This document shows positions 19,211-29,250 of a stretch of 64,000 nucleotides of DNA, one piece after another; positions within the stretch are counted from its first letter, which is position 1; each line of letters opens with the position of its first letter. The stretch lies in assembly GCA_037349105.1 (NCBI GenBank), contig JAYJMM010000104.1, forward strand, positions 1,398,001 through 1,462,000, in the 5' to 3' direction. The stretch is from Limnomonas spitsbergensis (taxonomy: Eukaryota > Chlorophyta > Chlorophyceae > Chlamydomonadales). The notes beneath the pieces were generated by a model. It was not told where the DNA came from. It worked only from the letters and a program-made list of their open reading frames with translations, and ran no database searches. The translations under genes and the position numbers were made by a program.

Positions 19211-21625
19211 GCGGTGTGCGTTGACAAAGGTGCTGACATCGGCAGTGTTGGCACGGAGGCCAGCGATATTGAAAGTGGAGATAATATCGAGAGGGTGGGG
19301 GACATGTCGGGGTGGGGAGGGGAGTGGGGGGGGAGGTAAAGAGGGGTATTGGGGTGTGGGCTGGGCAGCGGGGGGAGCCGAAGAGACGTGGGGGCGAGGG
19401 GTATAGACCGGGGGTGGAGGCGCGAGCGGGGCACGGTCTGGGAAAGTGTGTTCGATGGAAGTGTGGTAGGGGTTAGTGAGGAGGGAAGGGGGGATTGGGT
19501 GTGGCGGGGGAGAATCAGGAATGGTGATGTGGGTGTTTGGCTGAGGGAGGGTAAAGGGGAAAGCAAGGCAAGCAGTAAGGGAAGAGGCAGGGACGAGAGC
19601 AAAGGCATGCCTGCCGAGTTGGCGGAGGAGTTGGAGGTTGTGATCAGAAGTAAGGTCCATGCGGGATGGGGAGTCGGAGTCGACCCAGAGCCAAGGTTTG
19701 CCAACTCCAGGTTTTAAGAGCACGGAGGCATGGAAGTAGTCACCAGGTTCATGTGTGTGAAGGATGAAACCGGGATAGGCATATGTGGGGTCTTTTAGTT
19801 GGAGGGAAGTAAGGGCATGATCCAGATCTTGAAGGGTGATGGAGGCGAGATTGGCCAAGTGTGAGGGGGAGAGAGGGAGATTGGTGCGATCCATGATGTC
19901 GAGTTTGTGGAGTTGGTGAGTATCAAAAAGCCATAAAGCAAAGAGGGCATCAGTGAAGTTACCCCGAGAAGTGTGGAATTGTGGATGAGGCACTGATGGG
20001 TTGAGGAGTTGGGCATGGTGTGGTAGAATGGGATTGGTGGACCGGTAGCGACACCATGCCAAGACATCGAGGGGGGTCGTGACAGCACCACCACCAAGGT
20101 TATTGAAAGCGTGGACTTGGCAGAATCCAAGAGATTGTCGCTCAAAGAAAGCAAGGCCGTGGGGGAGGGGGGCGTGTGAAGGCGTGAGAGGCGGGTGGTT
20201 TGCTGAAACGTCTCCACCCCGTTGTGGAGGTCGGGGGTGTTGTGAAGGATGCTTGGGGGAGGTGCGAGAGGAGGTGTGGCGGGCCTTTTGGATGCGTGAG
20301 ATGGCTTGTATTAGTGGGATGTGGAGGTGGTGTGTGTGGGGGAAACGTCTTTGGGTGCGTGTGAGAATACGTCGCAAGTGGCTGAGGAGGTATTGGCCAT
20401 GATGGCGTTGAATGGGAGTTAGCTTTAAAATCTTTTTGATGTGGAGGAAACGGTGCCACGTGGTAACAGTTGCTTTGAGGGTGGTAGTGGATGTTGTAGC
20501 TGAGGGGATGACTGGTGGTGGGGGCGTCGTGCTAGAAGTAGTAGGAGCGGTAGGGTGCGAAGCCGTAAGACATGGTGAGGCCAGTGTTTTGTGGAGGAGC
20601 ATGAATACAACAATGGAGGTGGCTAGAATCGAACATGCAAATGCAGTATAAAGTAGGTCCTTGGAAGCTTCAGGGATGCCAAGTGCAAGATGTCGTAGAG
20701 ATGTGTCCATATAAAGTGAACTAAGATATAACATAGAGTGTATTTTGGGGCAGAATGAAGAAGCTGAACTTGATTTGTGGGAGTCGGGCAATGGGTCTGA
20801 TGCAAAACTTGTGTGTGGAGCAGAGGTACTAGGTGTGGCAGAAATGGGAGGGATGTGCGTCCGAAGGCAGAAGTGTAGGTGGGAAAAGAAACCGGGAATG
20901 AGCAGAGTGGTGGGGGGTGATCTAGCCTGATAAGCCATGGGGGCGATAGGTATGCAGAATTGGGAGGGAAATTTTGCGAGAGGTTCCTCTAGGCCGCTTA
21001 GGCAGAAAAAATTGTTTTGGTCTAAATGACGGGAGCAGTAGGGGGGCGTCTGCAGACAGCATAAGAGGGAGGGAGGGTACGTTTGAAAGCAAGAAGTGTG
21101 GGGGAAATGTGGAGACAAGAGGCGTAGGGAAGGGGGATATGCGGAGGGCATGGTGTCATGGGGCATAGGTGTGGCAGGAAATTCGAAGGGTGTGCGTCTG
21201 ATGGCCGAAGTGTAGAAGGATGAAAAAACCGGGAAAGAGTAGAGTGATGGGGGGGGATGGAGCCGGATAGGCCATGGAGGCAGGAGGTATGTAGAATTGG
21301 GAGAGGGAAAATTCGCGAGAGATTCCCCTAGGCCGCTGAGGCAAAACATTTTGTTTTGGTCTAAATGATGGGAGCAGTAGAGGGGCGTCTGCAGACAGCA
21401 TAAGAGGGAGGGAGGGTAAGATTTAAAGCAGGAGAATAGGAGGAGGAGTGTATAGAAAAGGCGTTGCATGGCTGCATGGCAGGGAAGAAAAGTGGAGGCC
21501 AAGGAAGGTGCAGTTGGGGTGGGGGTGGAGGATAGGACCATGCACCAAAAGCGAGAAAAGTGGAGGAGGGAGAGGACTGGTAGATACGTGGCCCTAAGAG
21601 TTGGAAATGGTGCAGGTGAGATCAA
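19145..21625 (-). pseudogene. RandI LINE: Josephin-like cysteine protease and N-terminal APE
   Basis: This is an 826-residue open frame. The first ~300 residues lie over tandem 5' repeats and are probably untranslated. Residues ~490-660 carry a Josephin (ataxin-3-like deubiquitinase) signature: RQSLGFCQVHAFNNL with Gln497 five residues before Cys502 (oxyanion Gln and nucleophile), His632 in DYFHASVLL, and Asp649 in LWVDSDSP. The C-x2-H-x2-NNL pattern and the His-to-acid spacing fit the family. A Pro-rich linker follows, then the start of an AP endonuclease (STFNIAGLRAN with the Asn, IFFGQEAHL with the catalytic Glu). The frame then breaks and the APE continues in another frame. A cysteine protease has been reported in this LINE clade; assigning this one to Josephin is my reading of the motif. 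Confidence 0.75.
20837..21450 (-). repeat. Two ~335-bp tandem repeats at the LINE 5' end
   Basis: Unit 1 (20837-21172) and unit 2 (21173 to ~21450) share long matches, e.g. GCGTCTGCAGACAGCATAAG and TTGTTTTGGTCTAAATGA. They lie where a LINE promoter is expected and resemble the monomer arrays of some L1 5' UTRs. Translation gives two similar peptides (LLCCLQTP.YCS.HLDQN), which is likely incidental. Confidence 0.75.
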
Positions 21626-22119
21626 TGCTGCTGGGTGCTGGAGGCGGAGGGGGGTGGGTGATGGGTTGGAATAAGAGGCAAGTACAGGAGGAGTGGGAGG
21701 GAGAAGATGCGATGAAAGAGAAATGCAGGATTATTTAAAAGGAAAGGGTAGCGTTATGGTGGACGAGGAGAAGTTACCAGTCCTGGAACGTGGGAGTGAC
21801 GCGCCGTGGGAGAAGCAGAAGTTTTGGGAGAGGACAATTGGTTTGGAGGGTCCTAAAAGCCCCTCTCAGAAGAGAGAGGGGGACCCAGTCGCGAAAGGTT
21901 TGCGAGGAGGGTCGAAACAATTATCCCGTGGACGACCGAGGAGTGCAGCTCAGCTTTGGGCCCACGTTAGTGTCCTAGACACAGATAATGTTTGAAAGGA
22001 GTGGCGGTGAAAGAGATAGGGGAGGACGGAAATGGATTGGTGCGGGGGAAGTGGGTGAAGATGTTGGCTGGGCGGAGGAGGCTGAAAGATGCCGAGGCCC
22101 GGATGGTGAGCAGATGTGG

Positions 22120-22200
22120 TTGTGCCGAAGCTGAGTTGTGCCGTAGCTGATTTGTGCCGAAGATGTGTTGTGCCGAAGCTGAGTTGTGCCGAAGCTGAGT
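22120..22200 (+). repeat. 16-bp tandem repeat TTGTGCCGAAGCTGAG x5
   Basis: Five head-to-tail units with few changes lie at the junction between the LINE 5' region and the transposon right arm. Which of the two they belong to is not clear. Confidence 0.85.
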
Positions 22201-22418
22201 GATCGGACGCTGGAAATTTTTACGGTCACTGGTTCGTTTTTGCTCCAGAACCACTCAAAACGGCAATCACCGGTTCGTTTTTGTCAAAAAGTTGATTACA
22301 TTGCAATCAAACGTTTGTTTATGGTCTAAACTCGTCAATTGAGATCCCTGAAGTCACATGAGCTGGTAGTTCACTCTTCTGTCGTAAAAATGCTACAAAC
22401 TTAGTTGCACCAATAGGA

Positions 22419-22772
22419 CTACAGACAACGGTAAGAGTATGCCAATAAGCAAGGCAAACATGCAGTCCACTTGGTAAACAAATTTGACTCACAAGATGTC
22501 ATGGCAGCCATCTTCTTCTTCTGCTGCTTCTCCTGCTGCGGCTGGAAGACGCGGCGGGGCCGCTCGCCTACTATCTCGACATCCGGGTCTAAATCAATAA
22601 ACGCAGTGGCAGGAGTTGTGGCAGGAGCTGTGGCTAATGGAGCGGCTCCGGGTAGATTCACAGCCCCATCAGCGGGAGCCGGCGATGTCTGATGAGGTGC
22701 TGCCGGTGCCAGAACAGCCCGTACCTTTGCTCTAGCAATTGATTCAGCGAAAGTGAACTGCCTTTTGCTCAT
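22419..22772 (-). CDS. Candidate first exon of the DNA transposon's own gene
   Basis: Starts MSKRQFTFAESIARAKVRAVL, followed by an Ala/Pro-rich stretch and DLDPDVEIVGERPRR then QEKQQKKK. It lies 200 bp inside the right TIR, reading inward, as a transposase or accessory gene should. A good donor (TCTT|GTGAGTC, ~22490) suggests the exon ends there and the open frame beyond is intron. No transposase catalytic motif is present; the rest of the gene appears to have been lost or interrupted by the LINE insertion. No family recognised. Confidence 0.45.
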   Translation of the reverse strand: MSKRQFTFAESIARAKVRAVLAPAAPHQTSPAPADGAVNLPGAAPLATAPATTPATAFIDLDPDVEIVGERPRRVFQPQQEKQQKKKMAAMTSCESNLFTKWTACLPCLLAYSYRCL

Positions 22773-22967
22773 AACGACAGCTTTTCAATGCGAAAGGAGC
22801 GTGATTGCGACATGAACGAAGCTACTCTTTGTGTGGTGCTTTGTGTGGTGCTTTGTGTGGCGATTTGTTTAGGGTTTGGGGCTGAAATATTCGTTTTCAT
22901 GGTTCGTTTTTGTCCCATGGTACACATTTTAATCGAAATCAACGGTTCGTTTTCTAGAAAAACGATC

Positions 22968-23002
22968 AATAAAACGAAATCGGACTGATACTACGGTACT
23001 GG
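22968..23002 (-). repeat. Right terminal inverted repeat
   Basis: Reverse complement of the left TIR. It is followed immediately by TTAA. Confidence 0.85.
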
Positions 23003-23005
23003 TTA

Positions 23006-23364
23006 ACATTATTAGGTGGGTTTTCAATAAACAGCCTATGTCGACATATTCTCGCAGCTCCCAGGGGCGAACAACGACTCGAACCTTCCACATCATCGAA
23101 GCAATTCCAATAACCGAAAGCTATACTAGGGGCTATACTTCTGAATATTTCCCAGCGGGGCCTCACACATGCTAAACAAATAAACTGCACCCTGCTTCGA
23201 GGGGGGGGGCAAAGCCAAAAATTTCGACCCCATCCCCCTTTTTGTAGGGCTTGACGATAGCGTTCAAAAGCTGTTTAAATGTTTTGAGGCCCAGTGGGGG
23301 TGGGGGATATGGGGGGCAAAGTTTGGGGGGTGAGTGGGTGGTCTCCACCTTGATCACATGCTGA
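23006..23364. other. Non-coding stretch after the transposon
   Basis: No gene seen. Contains a G-run (23196-23210) and a G-rich tract (23290-23340). Confidence 0.5.
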
Positions 23365-23410
23365 CAGCCGGCCGAGCTTTGAGCGGGCCCAGAGGTGCAA
23401 TGTCATTGAC
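23365..23410 (+). mobile_element. L1-like LINE 3'-end fragment
   Basis: GCCGAGCTTTGAGCGGGCCC then AGAGGTGCAATGTC matches the terminal bases of the LINE at 52728-52770 (plus strand) and 9409-9440 (minus strand). Only ~40 bp remain. Confidence 0.75.
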
Positions 23411-25693
23411 ATTGATGCTGACAGCAGCCCATCCCGATCAGCAGCTGGTGGAGGCTATGTGGCAAGCTACGCAGTGCGGTGACGGTGGAGGAATTAGAGG
23501 GAGTAGTAGGCAAAGAGGTCCCCCTGAGGGACAGGAAGAAGGCAGTGAGGGAGCTCAGTCATGGCCAAGATGAAGGCTGATGTCATCGCATTGCCACTGT
23601 CATCCAGGCCATCTGGTTTCTGGTAACATGCGATCGCTAGCAAGAAGTAGTTGGTAGTCAATAGCCTGGCTGAGCTCAATACCCAAATTGACTGTTGGTA
23701 TAAATTGTGATCGCAAACTAGCATTAGTCGGTACTCAATAGCCTGGCTGAGCCCGGAATCAAAATTGACTGTTGGCATGAATTGTCATGACTCAACGAAT
23801 TGAAATATACCAGTAGAAGCGCCTTGACGAGCTGATAAAAAACACCCCTTTCATTCCCTGTACTTTTGAATTTTGACTGAGCTATTTGACTTTCAATGGG
23901 TTCCGGAGGCGGTAGGTGGGTGGGTGGTAGGCTTGGGTGCTCGAATTTTTGGGGGGGATGGAGACCCCAGCTTTTGTTTGCACCCTCGCCCTGCTCCCCA
24001 AAATTCCCCACTCAGGGACGTCGGTCATGATGCTGGCTACCGAGTACCGACCCTGCCCCTGTAAATCCCAGGGGGCGTGACCAGTGTTTCTTTTAGGTAA
24101 TATAAATAATGTTTATGTAGTGGCTTTGTACCAGATAATCATGACTTTTGGTAAACAACAATTAATTTCATTTGTCACTACCTTAACATAACACACTGTA
24201 CCGGTACGTGACGTTGGCAAATCTCACATAATCGACATCACCCTGACCACTCACCGTACATATATAATCGACTAACATGCGGACAGTCTGTTTGAATCCT
24301 ACTGACGACGCTTGTCTTCCCCTGGGGCGAAAACGAATTCAGACATTACCAGCACTTCGTCCTGGGTGGTAAGGTTTGCCATTGACACATAATCCACTTA
24401 CCCACCTACCTTGTCTCAAGAGGTACATACGCTAAACAGACCCACGCCATCACTGAGTGTCCCTACACTTATCACCCACATCATCTGCAGGCGCCCCTCC
24501 CCCTCCCCTCATCCAACCAGTCGGTATCCCTCCAACAACCCACACCTGGTGGCATCCATCATACCCCAAGGTTGAGAGATCAGACCTGCCACACGATCTT
24601 AGTTCTCGCCCCCCCTGTCTAGATCGCCGGCGGGATCCAGGTTCCTGTCCCCTCGCATAGAAGGGTGGCATGGCTGCACCATGGTCCTGGCTGTGCATGG
24701 TACCTGGAATTGAGCCAAGTCATTCCCTACCAGCCCCACGCGGCCAAGCATTCAGCAGGGCCCCGCAGGTATGCACCGTGCCACCGTTCTTAAGTTATCA
24801 CAGAGTTGTATATTGGCAGCAAATATCTCCGTTAAAACCCCTGGCCTAATCAAAGCAATTGCTGCACTTCAACATCTAGCGCACTTCAGGTAATAAATAC
24901 AAATGATGATCACTCATGGAATATCGTAATCGCGGAGATAATTCAAAATCCAACTCAAAGAGCCATGGGCGCAAGGGGTGACATGCACCAAACATTTGGA
25001 TATCCCAAGATATAAAAAAGGACTACGTCTCAGATCTGTCCTCGATGATAATACTGGCCGGCCAGAAGCCAACACCTGCTTGTAGCGGGTACAAAGGAAA
25101 CCCCCTTGAAGATATTGTGGGTGAGGCAGCTTGTCCATCACCTTGACATGCCTCCTTAATCGAAAAATCCCTCCTTGGGTAAGATGAGGCAGCTAGCCCA
25201 GCATTGTAGATACTTCCAGACCCCCCTCCTCTAACTCATCCCCCAGGCAGCTTGTGCAGCACATTGACACGCCCTGAATCACCCCCTTTCACATGATGGG
25301 TGTGGCAGCTTGCTGTCTACCATCGCTGACACAGTCAGAAATAAGACCCACTCCTTAAGACTCACAATATGGATGCGTGGTGAGTGGCGCATTGTCCAAG
25401 ATTGTTGACACAGCCAAGATGCCGACCCTCCAATTCATCCACCACCACATCCATCAGAACCTCCCCCCAGATCATCCTCCAGTCCATCTATCAGTCATCT
25501 TACATGATGGGGTGAGGCAGTTTGTCCATCACAGTTGACACGGCCAGAAAGGCCCCTTCCAGCTCGTCCACCAGCTCATCCATCAGAAACTGAAACGAGT
25601 ACCAGTGCACCTGGAGCAACAACAAGATGGCAAGACGGGGGCACTTCGATTCCTCCCGTACCAAATGTGGTGGTTTAACTGAGGTCCCTGCAG
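23411..25693. other. Intergenic region without a recognisable gene
   Basis: Contains a tandem duplication of ~85 bp (23646-23715 and 23731-23790, both with AGCCTGGCTGAGC and AAATTGACTGTTGG) and a dispersed repeat (24661-24780). Between 24900 and 25600 several degenerate ~80-bp units carry 'GAGGCAGCTTGTCCATCAC..TTGACA'-type sequence (25120, 25180, 25245, 25305, 25520). Confidence 0.5.
24661..24780 (+). repeat. Dispersed repeat shared with 49447-49560
   Basis: GGCTGCACCATGGTCCTGGC and TGGAATTGAGC then an AGCATTCAG/GAGTGTTGAG..GTATGCAC segment occur in both places in the same orientation. An unclassified interspersed repeat. Confidence 0.7.
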
Positions 25694-25935
25694 AGGCAAT
25701 CTTTCGCGTAGATCCCAGAGACTAAAAAGAAGTAAATTTGCTAATAGGAAGAATGTTGTGAGGAATTTCTGCGAGCTTGCGAGAATTATGTGCCAGAGTG
25801 TGAAATAGGTACAATTTAGTACAATTCACACTCTGGCAGAAGACTCCAGCAGTCTTGATCAAATTCCTCACAACATTCTTCCTATTAGCAAATTGTCGAC
25901 CTTTTAGTCTCAGGGATCATTGCGAAAGGATGCCT
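25694..25935. repeat. 242-bp foldback (near-perfect palindrome)
   Basis: The left arm 25694-25804 and right arm 25825-25935 are inverted copies. The 28-bp stretch 25741-25768 matches 25861-25888 exactly, and 25791-25804 matches 25825-25838, around a 20-base loop. Outer tips AGGCAATCTTTCGCG and CGCAAAGGATGCCT-like also pair. Likely a MITE or foldback element; no coding capacity. Confidence 0.9.
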
Positions 25936-26515
25936 CCTCGAATTGATGGCATTTCTGCCCCGAGTATGAACGTGTGAACATGCTGACAGGACGTCATGCA
26001 CCGGAACTGGAGCATTGGTTAATAGCTCTGTGTTTCTGATGCATATGATTCATTATGCATCGAGCCCTCGTCGAGCTGACACCCAAACAACGTATGAATT
26101 TGCATGTCAACTCGGCAAGGGCTCGGCCTGGTCACAACTCTTGCACAACGTGGTTCACGATATGAAGCAAACACATATCCAGTGCAAGATCTGAAGAAAA
26201 AGGTGTCAGTCATAGAACCACTACATTTGGTACGTCAGAAGTCGAAGTGCGGGGGTCAGGCGCTGTACAATTCAGTGTGTGTTTGGCTACAAATCAGGTA
26301 CATCACGGCCCACCGGGTCAGGGTGCGGCAAGCTGCGGCTTGGGCAACCTGCCGTATGCCGGTCAGGGTCTAGACGCCAGCGGCCCAGTGGTGGCCGCTG
26401 GGCGGCCTTCTCAATGTGGTCCGGACGCGAGAACCTGAACACTGGTGTCAGGCAACAGGCGTCTGACGTGCAATGTTGCAGGGAGGCCATAGCCAAGCCC
26501 CCACTGCCGCCCCTG
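25936..26515. other. 3' flank of the transporter gene
   Basis: No gene seen. Presumably includes the 3' UTR of the minus-strand transporter gene. The segment 26340-26410 shares GTCAGGGT..GCCCAGTGGTGGCCGC with 48365-48405. Confidence 0.45.
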
Positions 26516-29216
26516 TCAGCCGAGCCGAGCAATCACTACCCTTACCGCGGCTGAGCCATGCCCCATGTCGCATACCTGAGAGACGTAGCCCTCCTCAGTG
26601 GGTGGGAAGGAGATGGGCTCGATGAACGCTAGCGAGAGCCGCGTCTCCAGCTGTTCACCCATCTTCAGCCTCACGAGGTCGATTGCTGCGGTATCTGTCA
26701 GCGCGATCCGCGGCAAGTCGCCTAGGTGGACCCCCCTTTTGGCATCCGAGGAATCAGGCGATGACAGTCCCGCGAAGTCCCGTCTTGCTCCCAAGCCGTC
26801 CTCCGCGTCACCTCCACCGGAGCTGTTCAGGAATGCCTCGCTGCTGATGTGCACCATGCTTCTGCGATGTTTACGCGCCCAGTCAGAGCGGAGTCGGGCA
26901 GCCCCGGCTCCAGCCGAGGCATCCGTGGAGGATGTCCCCTCGCCAGCAGCATGCAGCAGACACACCGTCTCATCCGCGTCGTCGGTATCCGTGATAGCTG
27001 GCAACGCTGGCAACATTGAGGACTGTCGCGGCATTGTGCGTCCCCTACCAAGGCGACTCATCTGTATACTGCGATCCTGCATGGCCACAGGATGAACAAG
27101 GGCACACAAATAAAGCGTGTGTTGTATACACCGTGGGAAGCGCGTGCAGTGGATTTAAGTAAGCGTCTGCGGTGGATATGGGAAGTGCTTGCGGTGGACA
27201 AGTGAAGCCATCGCGAGCAGCAATGATGTAGAATTGTGATCGTGAGAGTGAATGTCATCAGAAGGTGCAATGTGTGACCAGCTGCTTGATAAAGCAGAGC
27301 TTCCTAAAAGCATAAACATATTCATCCATGACAGGTGGCCCATCCCCAGCAAGGATTATTGGAGAGCTCCCAGCACTGGTGCGCGTGGGAGGGCCCCCAG
27401 CACTGGAACTCTTGAGAAAGCTCCCGACATTGAGGTGTAGGGTTGGTTGCTACCTTGTGGGACGAGGTGGAAATCGCTACAGGCACGTCGATCACGACGG
27501 AGTCTCCAGCGCTGTCATCAGACCTCGCGCTCGAAAATCGCTCAAATGGGGACTGGCTGGACGCGTGCATCAGGCCGGCCGGCCGCCCATGCTCTGCCCC
27601 GGCACCCTCCGTTGCATGGCTGCTGGGTCCGGACATGGGCGCAAGCTCGCCATGCCTGGTGCTTAGGAGTCTGCGGTCTAGATACCCGCTGTCAGCTGGC
27701 TGGTCTTGCTTGAGGCTGGCTGCTCGTACGGCATCATCGTTTGACCTGCGGCAAGCAAGGGGCAAAAAGACACAGGAAGGTGGATTTCCGATGTAAATAC
27801 AGATAACGTCAAACAGTCACATACGACAGGTCTAAAGCAGTAAATTATAATCAGAAATGGCTTGAAGACAATTATTATACAACACATCACGACACTGCCA
27901 GTGCATGGGCATGACATCTGCTGAATGACTATAGCCGTCCCGAGGAGGAGTCCATGTCCAAGCCTGCGGCCACGCCTGATGTCAAAATAACCGTGTTCGT
28001 GTGTGTGCATCACGTATTTGGGATGCCGCCACCCGCTCCCTGCCTGCCATCAATAAATAAGAGCTCCCAATTCCTCTCACCTCCAAGGCTGGTCGCTTCC
28101 GATCCTCTTGGTGGCATCCGCCATCAAGCCATCAAACAAAGCGTCGCCGCCCGCAGCCGCGACCCCCTGCAGCGGCAGGGGTTCCTCTCCGGGCACGTCC
28201 GGCAGCACTTGCCGGCCCAAGCCAGCCTCGACATCATAGCCACAGATCGACAGGGTCGTGTAATCGGCAGCATTCGGGGGGGAAGTGGTGGCAGAGGGGA
28301 TCCCAGAGCCCCCCAAAAAGGACAACACCTGCGCCCCCGGGCCCGCCACCGATGACATTGGATCGGGCGTCATGGCCCAGTCCAAGGGCGGGACGTCCAG
28401 GTCAGCAAGCAGCACTGCCTGGACCGTGAGGGGCACCTCCGTGGAATCCCCGGGAGAGCCTGGGCCGCCAGATGGCAACCGATGCAGCCCGCCAGCAGCA
28501 GACATGCAAGGGTGGGAGCTTGTCCTCAGCAAGGAGCGCAGCAAGACCGGGACCCCGCCTAGGTCACGGCTGAACCTCTGCGCCCGGCACGCAGGCAGGG
28601 AGAGACGGCAGACAAGCTAGATCAGCAAGGATGAAAGCAGAAAATGCACCGGACCCCAGCCATTTGAAAGCTCTCACCCCCCCCCGGCCCCCCACCACCA
28701 AAAGGCTGGTCATAGACAAGTCCCCTGAGAGGCAGGTGTCATAGGCCAAGATCTTAGATAGCCGCTGTCATCACTGTCGATACCCTGAGCCCTTACCTCA
28801 ACAGATAGCCGCTGTCATCATGTGCTGCCTAAATCCTTATCTTACCACATAGCCACCGTCATCACTGTCTAAACCCTAAACCCTTACATTCACAGAATGC
28901 CACCGTCATCACTGTCTAAACCCTGAACCCCCTAATACAAAAGGAAGCCACCGTTATCACTGTCTAAACCCCGTAACCCCCTAATACAAAAGAAAGCCAC
29001 CGTCATCACTGTCTTAACCCTGAACCCTCTAATACAAAAGAAAGCCACCGTCATCACTGTCTTAACCCTGAACCCTCTAATACAAAAGGAAGCCACCGTC
29101 ATCACTGTCTAAACCTACCCCCCCCCCCAATACAAAAAGAAAGCCACCGTCATCACTGTCTTAACCCTGAACCCTCTAATACAAAAGGAAGCCACCGTCA
29201 TCACTGTCTAAACCCT

Positions 29217-29250
<34 letters not shown>

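Larger units (their letters stand above)
11946..22205 (-). mobile_element. Dualen/RandI-type LINE with dual endonucleases and Josephin-like protease
   Basis: A ~10-kb minus-strand non-LTR element. Domain order 5' to 3': tandem-repeat 5' region; Josephin-like cysteine protease; AP endonuclease (APE); reverse transcriptase; linker; RNase H; CCHC zinc motif; restriction-like endonuclease (RLE). Carrying both APE and RLE is the hallmark of the Dualen/RandI clade. The copy is decayed: at least four frame changes are needed to read it through (near 19185, 17500-16970, 15160-14300, 12770 and 12560). The 3' end is placed at a TTTC-type tail (11940-11955), where transposon sequence resumes. The 5' end is approximate; purine-skewed LINE sequence fades near 22100-22205. 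Confidence 0.82.
11828..23002 (-). mobile_element. DNA transposon with ~35-bp TIRs, split by a nested LINE
   Basis: The left end (11828, CCACTACCGTAGTATCAGTC...) and right end (23002, reverse complement CCAGTACCGTAGTATCAGTC...) match over about 35 bp. The flanking tetranucleotides are CTAA (11824-11827) and TTAA (23003-23006), consistent with a TTAA target duplication with one mutation, as in piggyBac-type elements. A subterminal motif GGTTCGTTTT occurs at about 11922, 22231, 22272, 22901 and 22944 and may be a transposase-binding repeat. Most of the interior is a minus-strand LINE; the remaining right arm carries one candidate transposase exon (22419-22772). The superfamily cannot be assigned from what remains. 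Confidence 0.7.
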
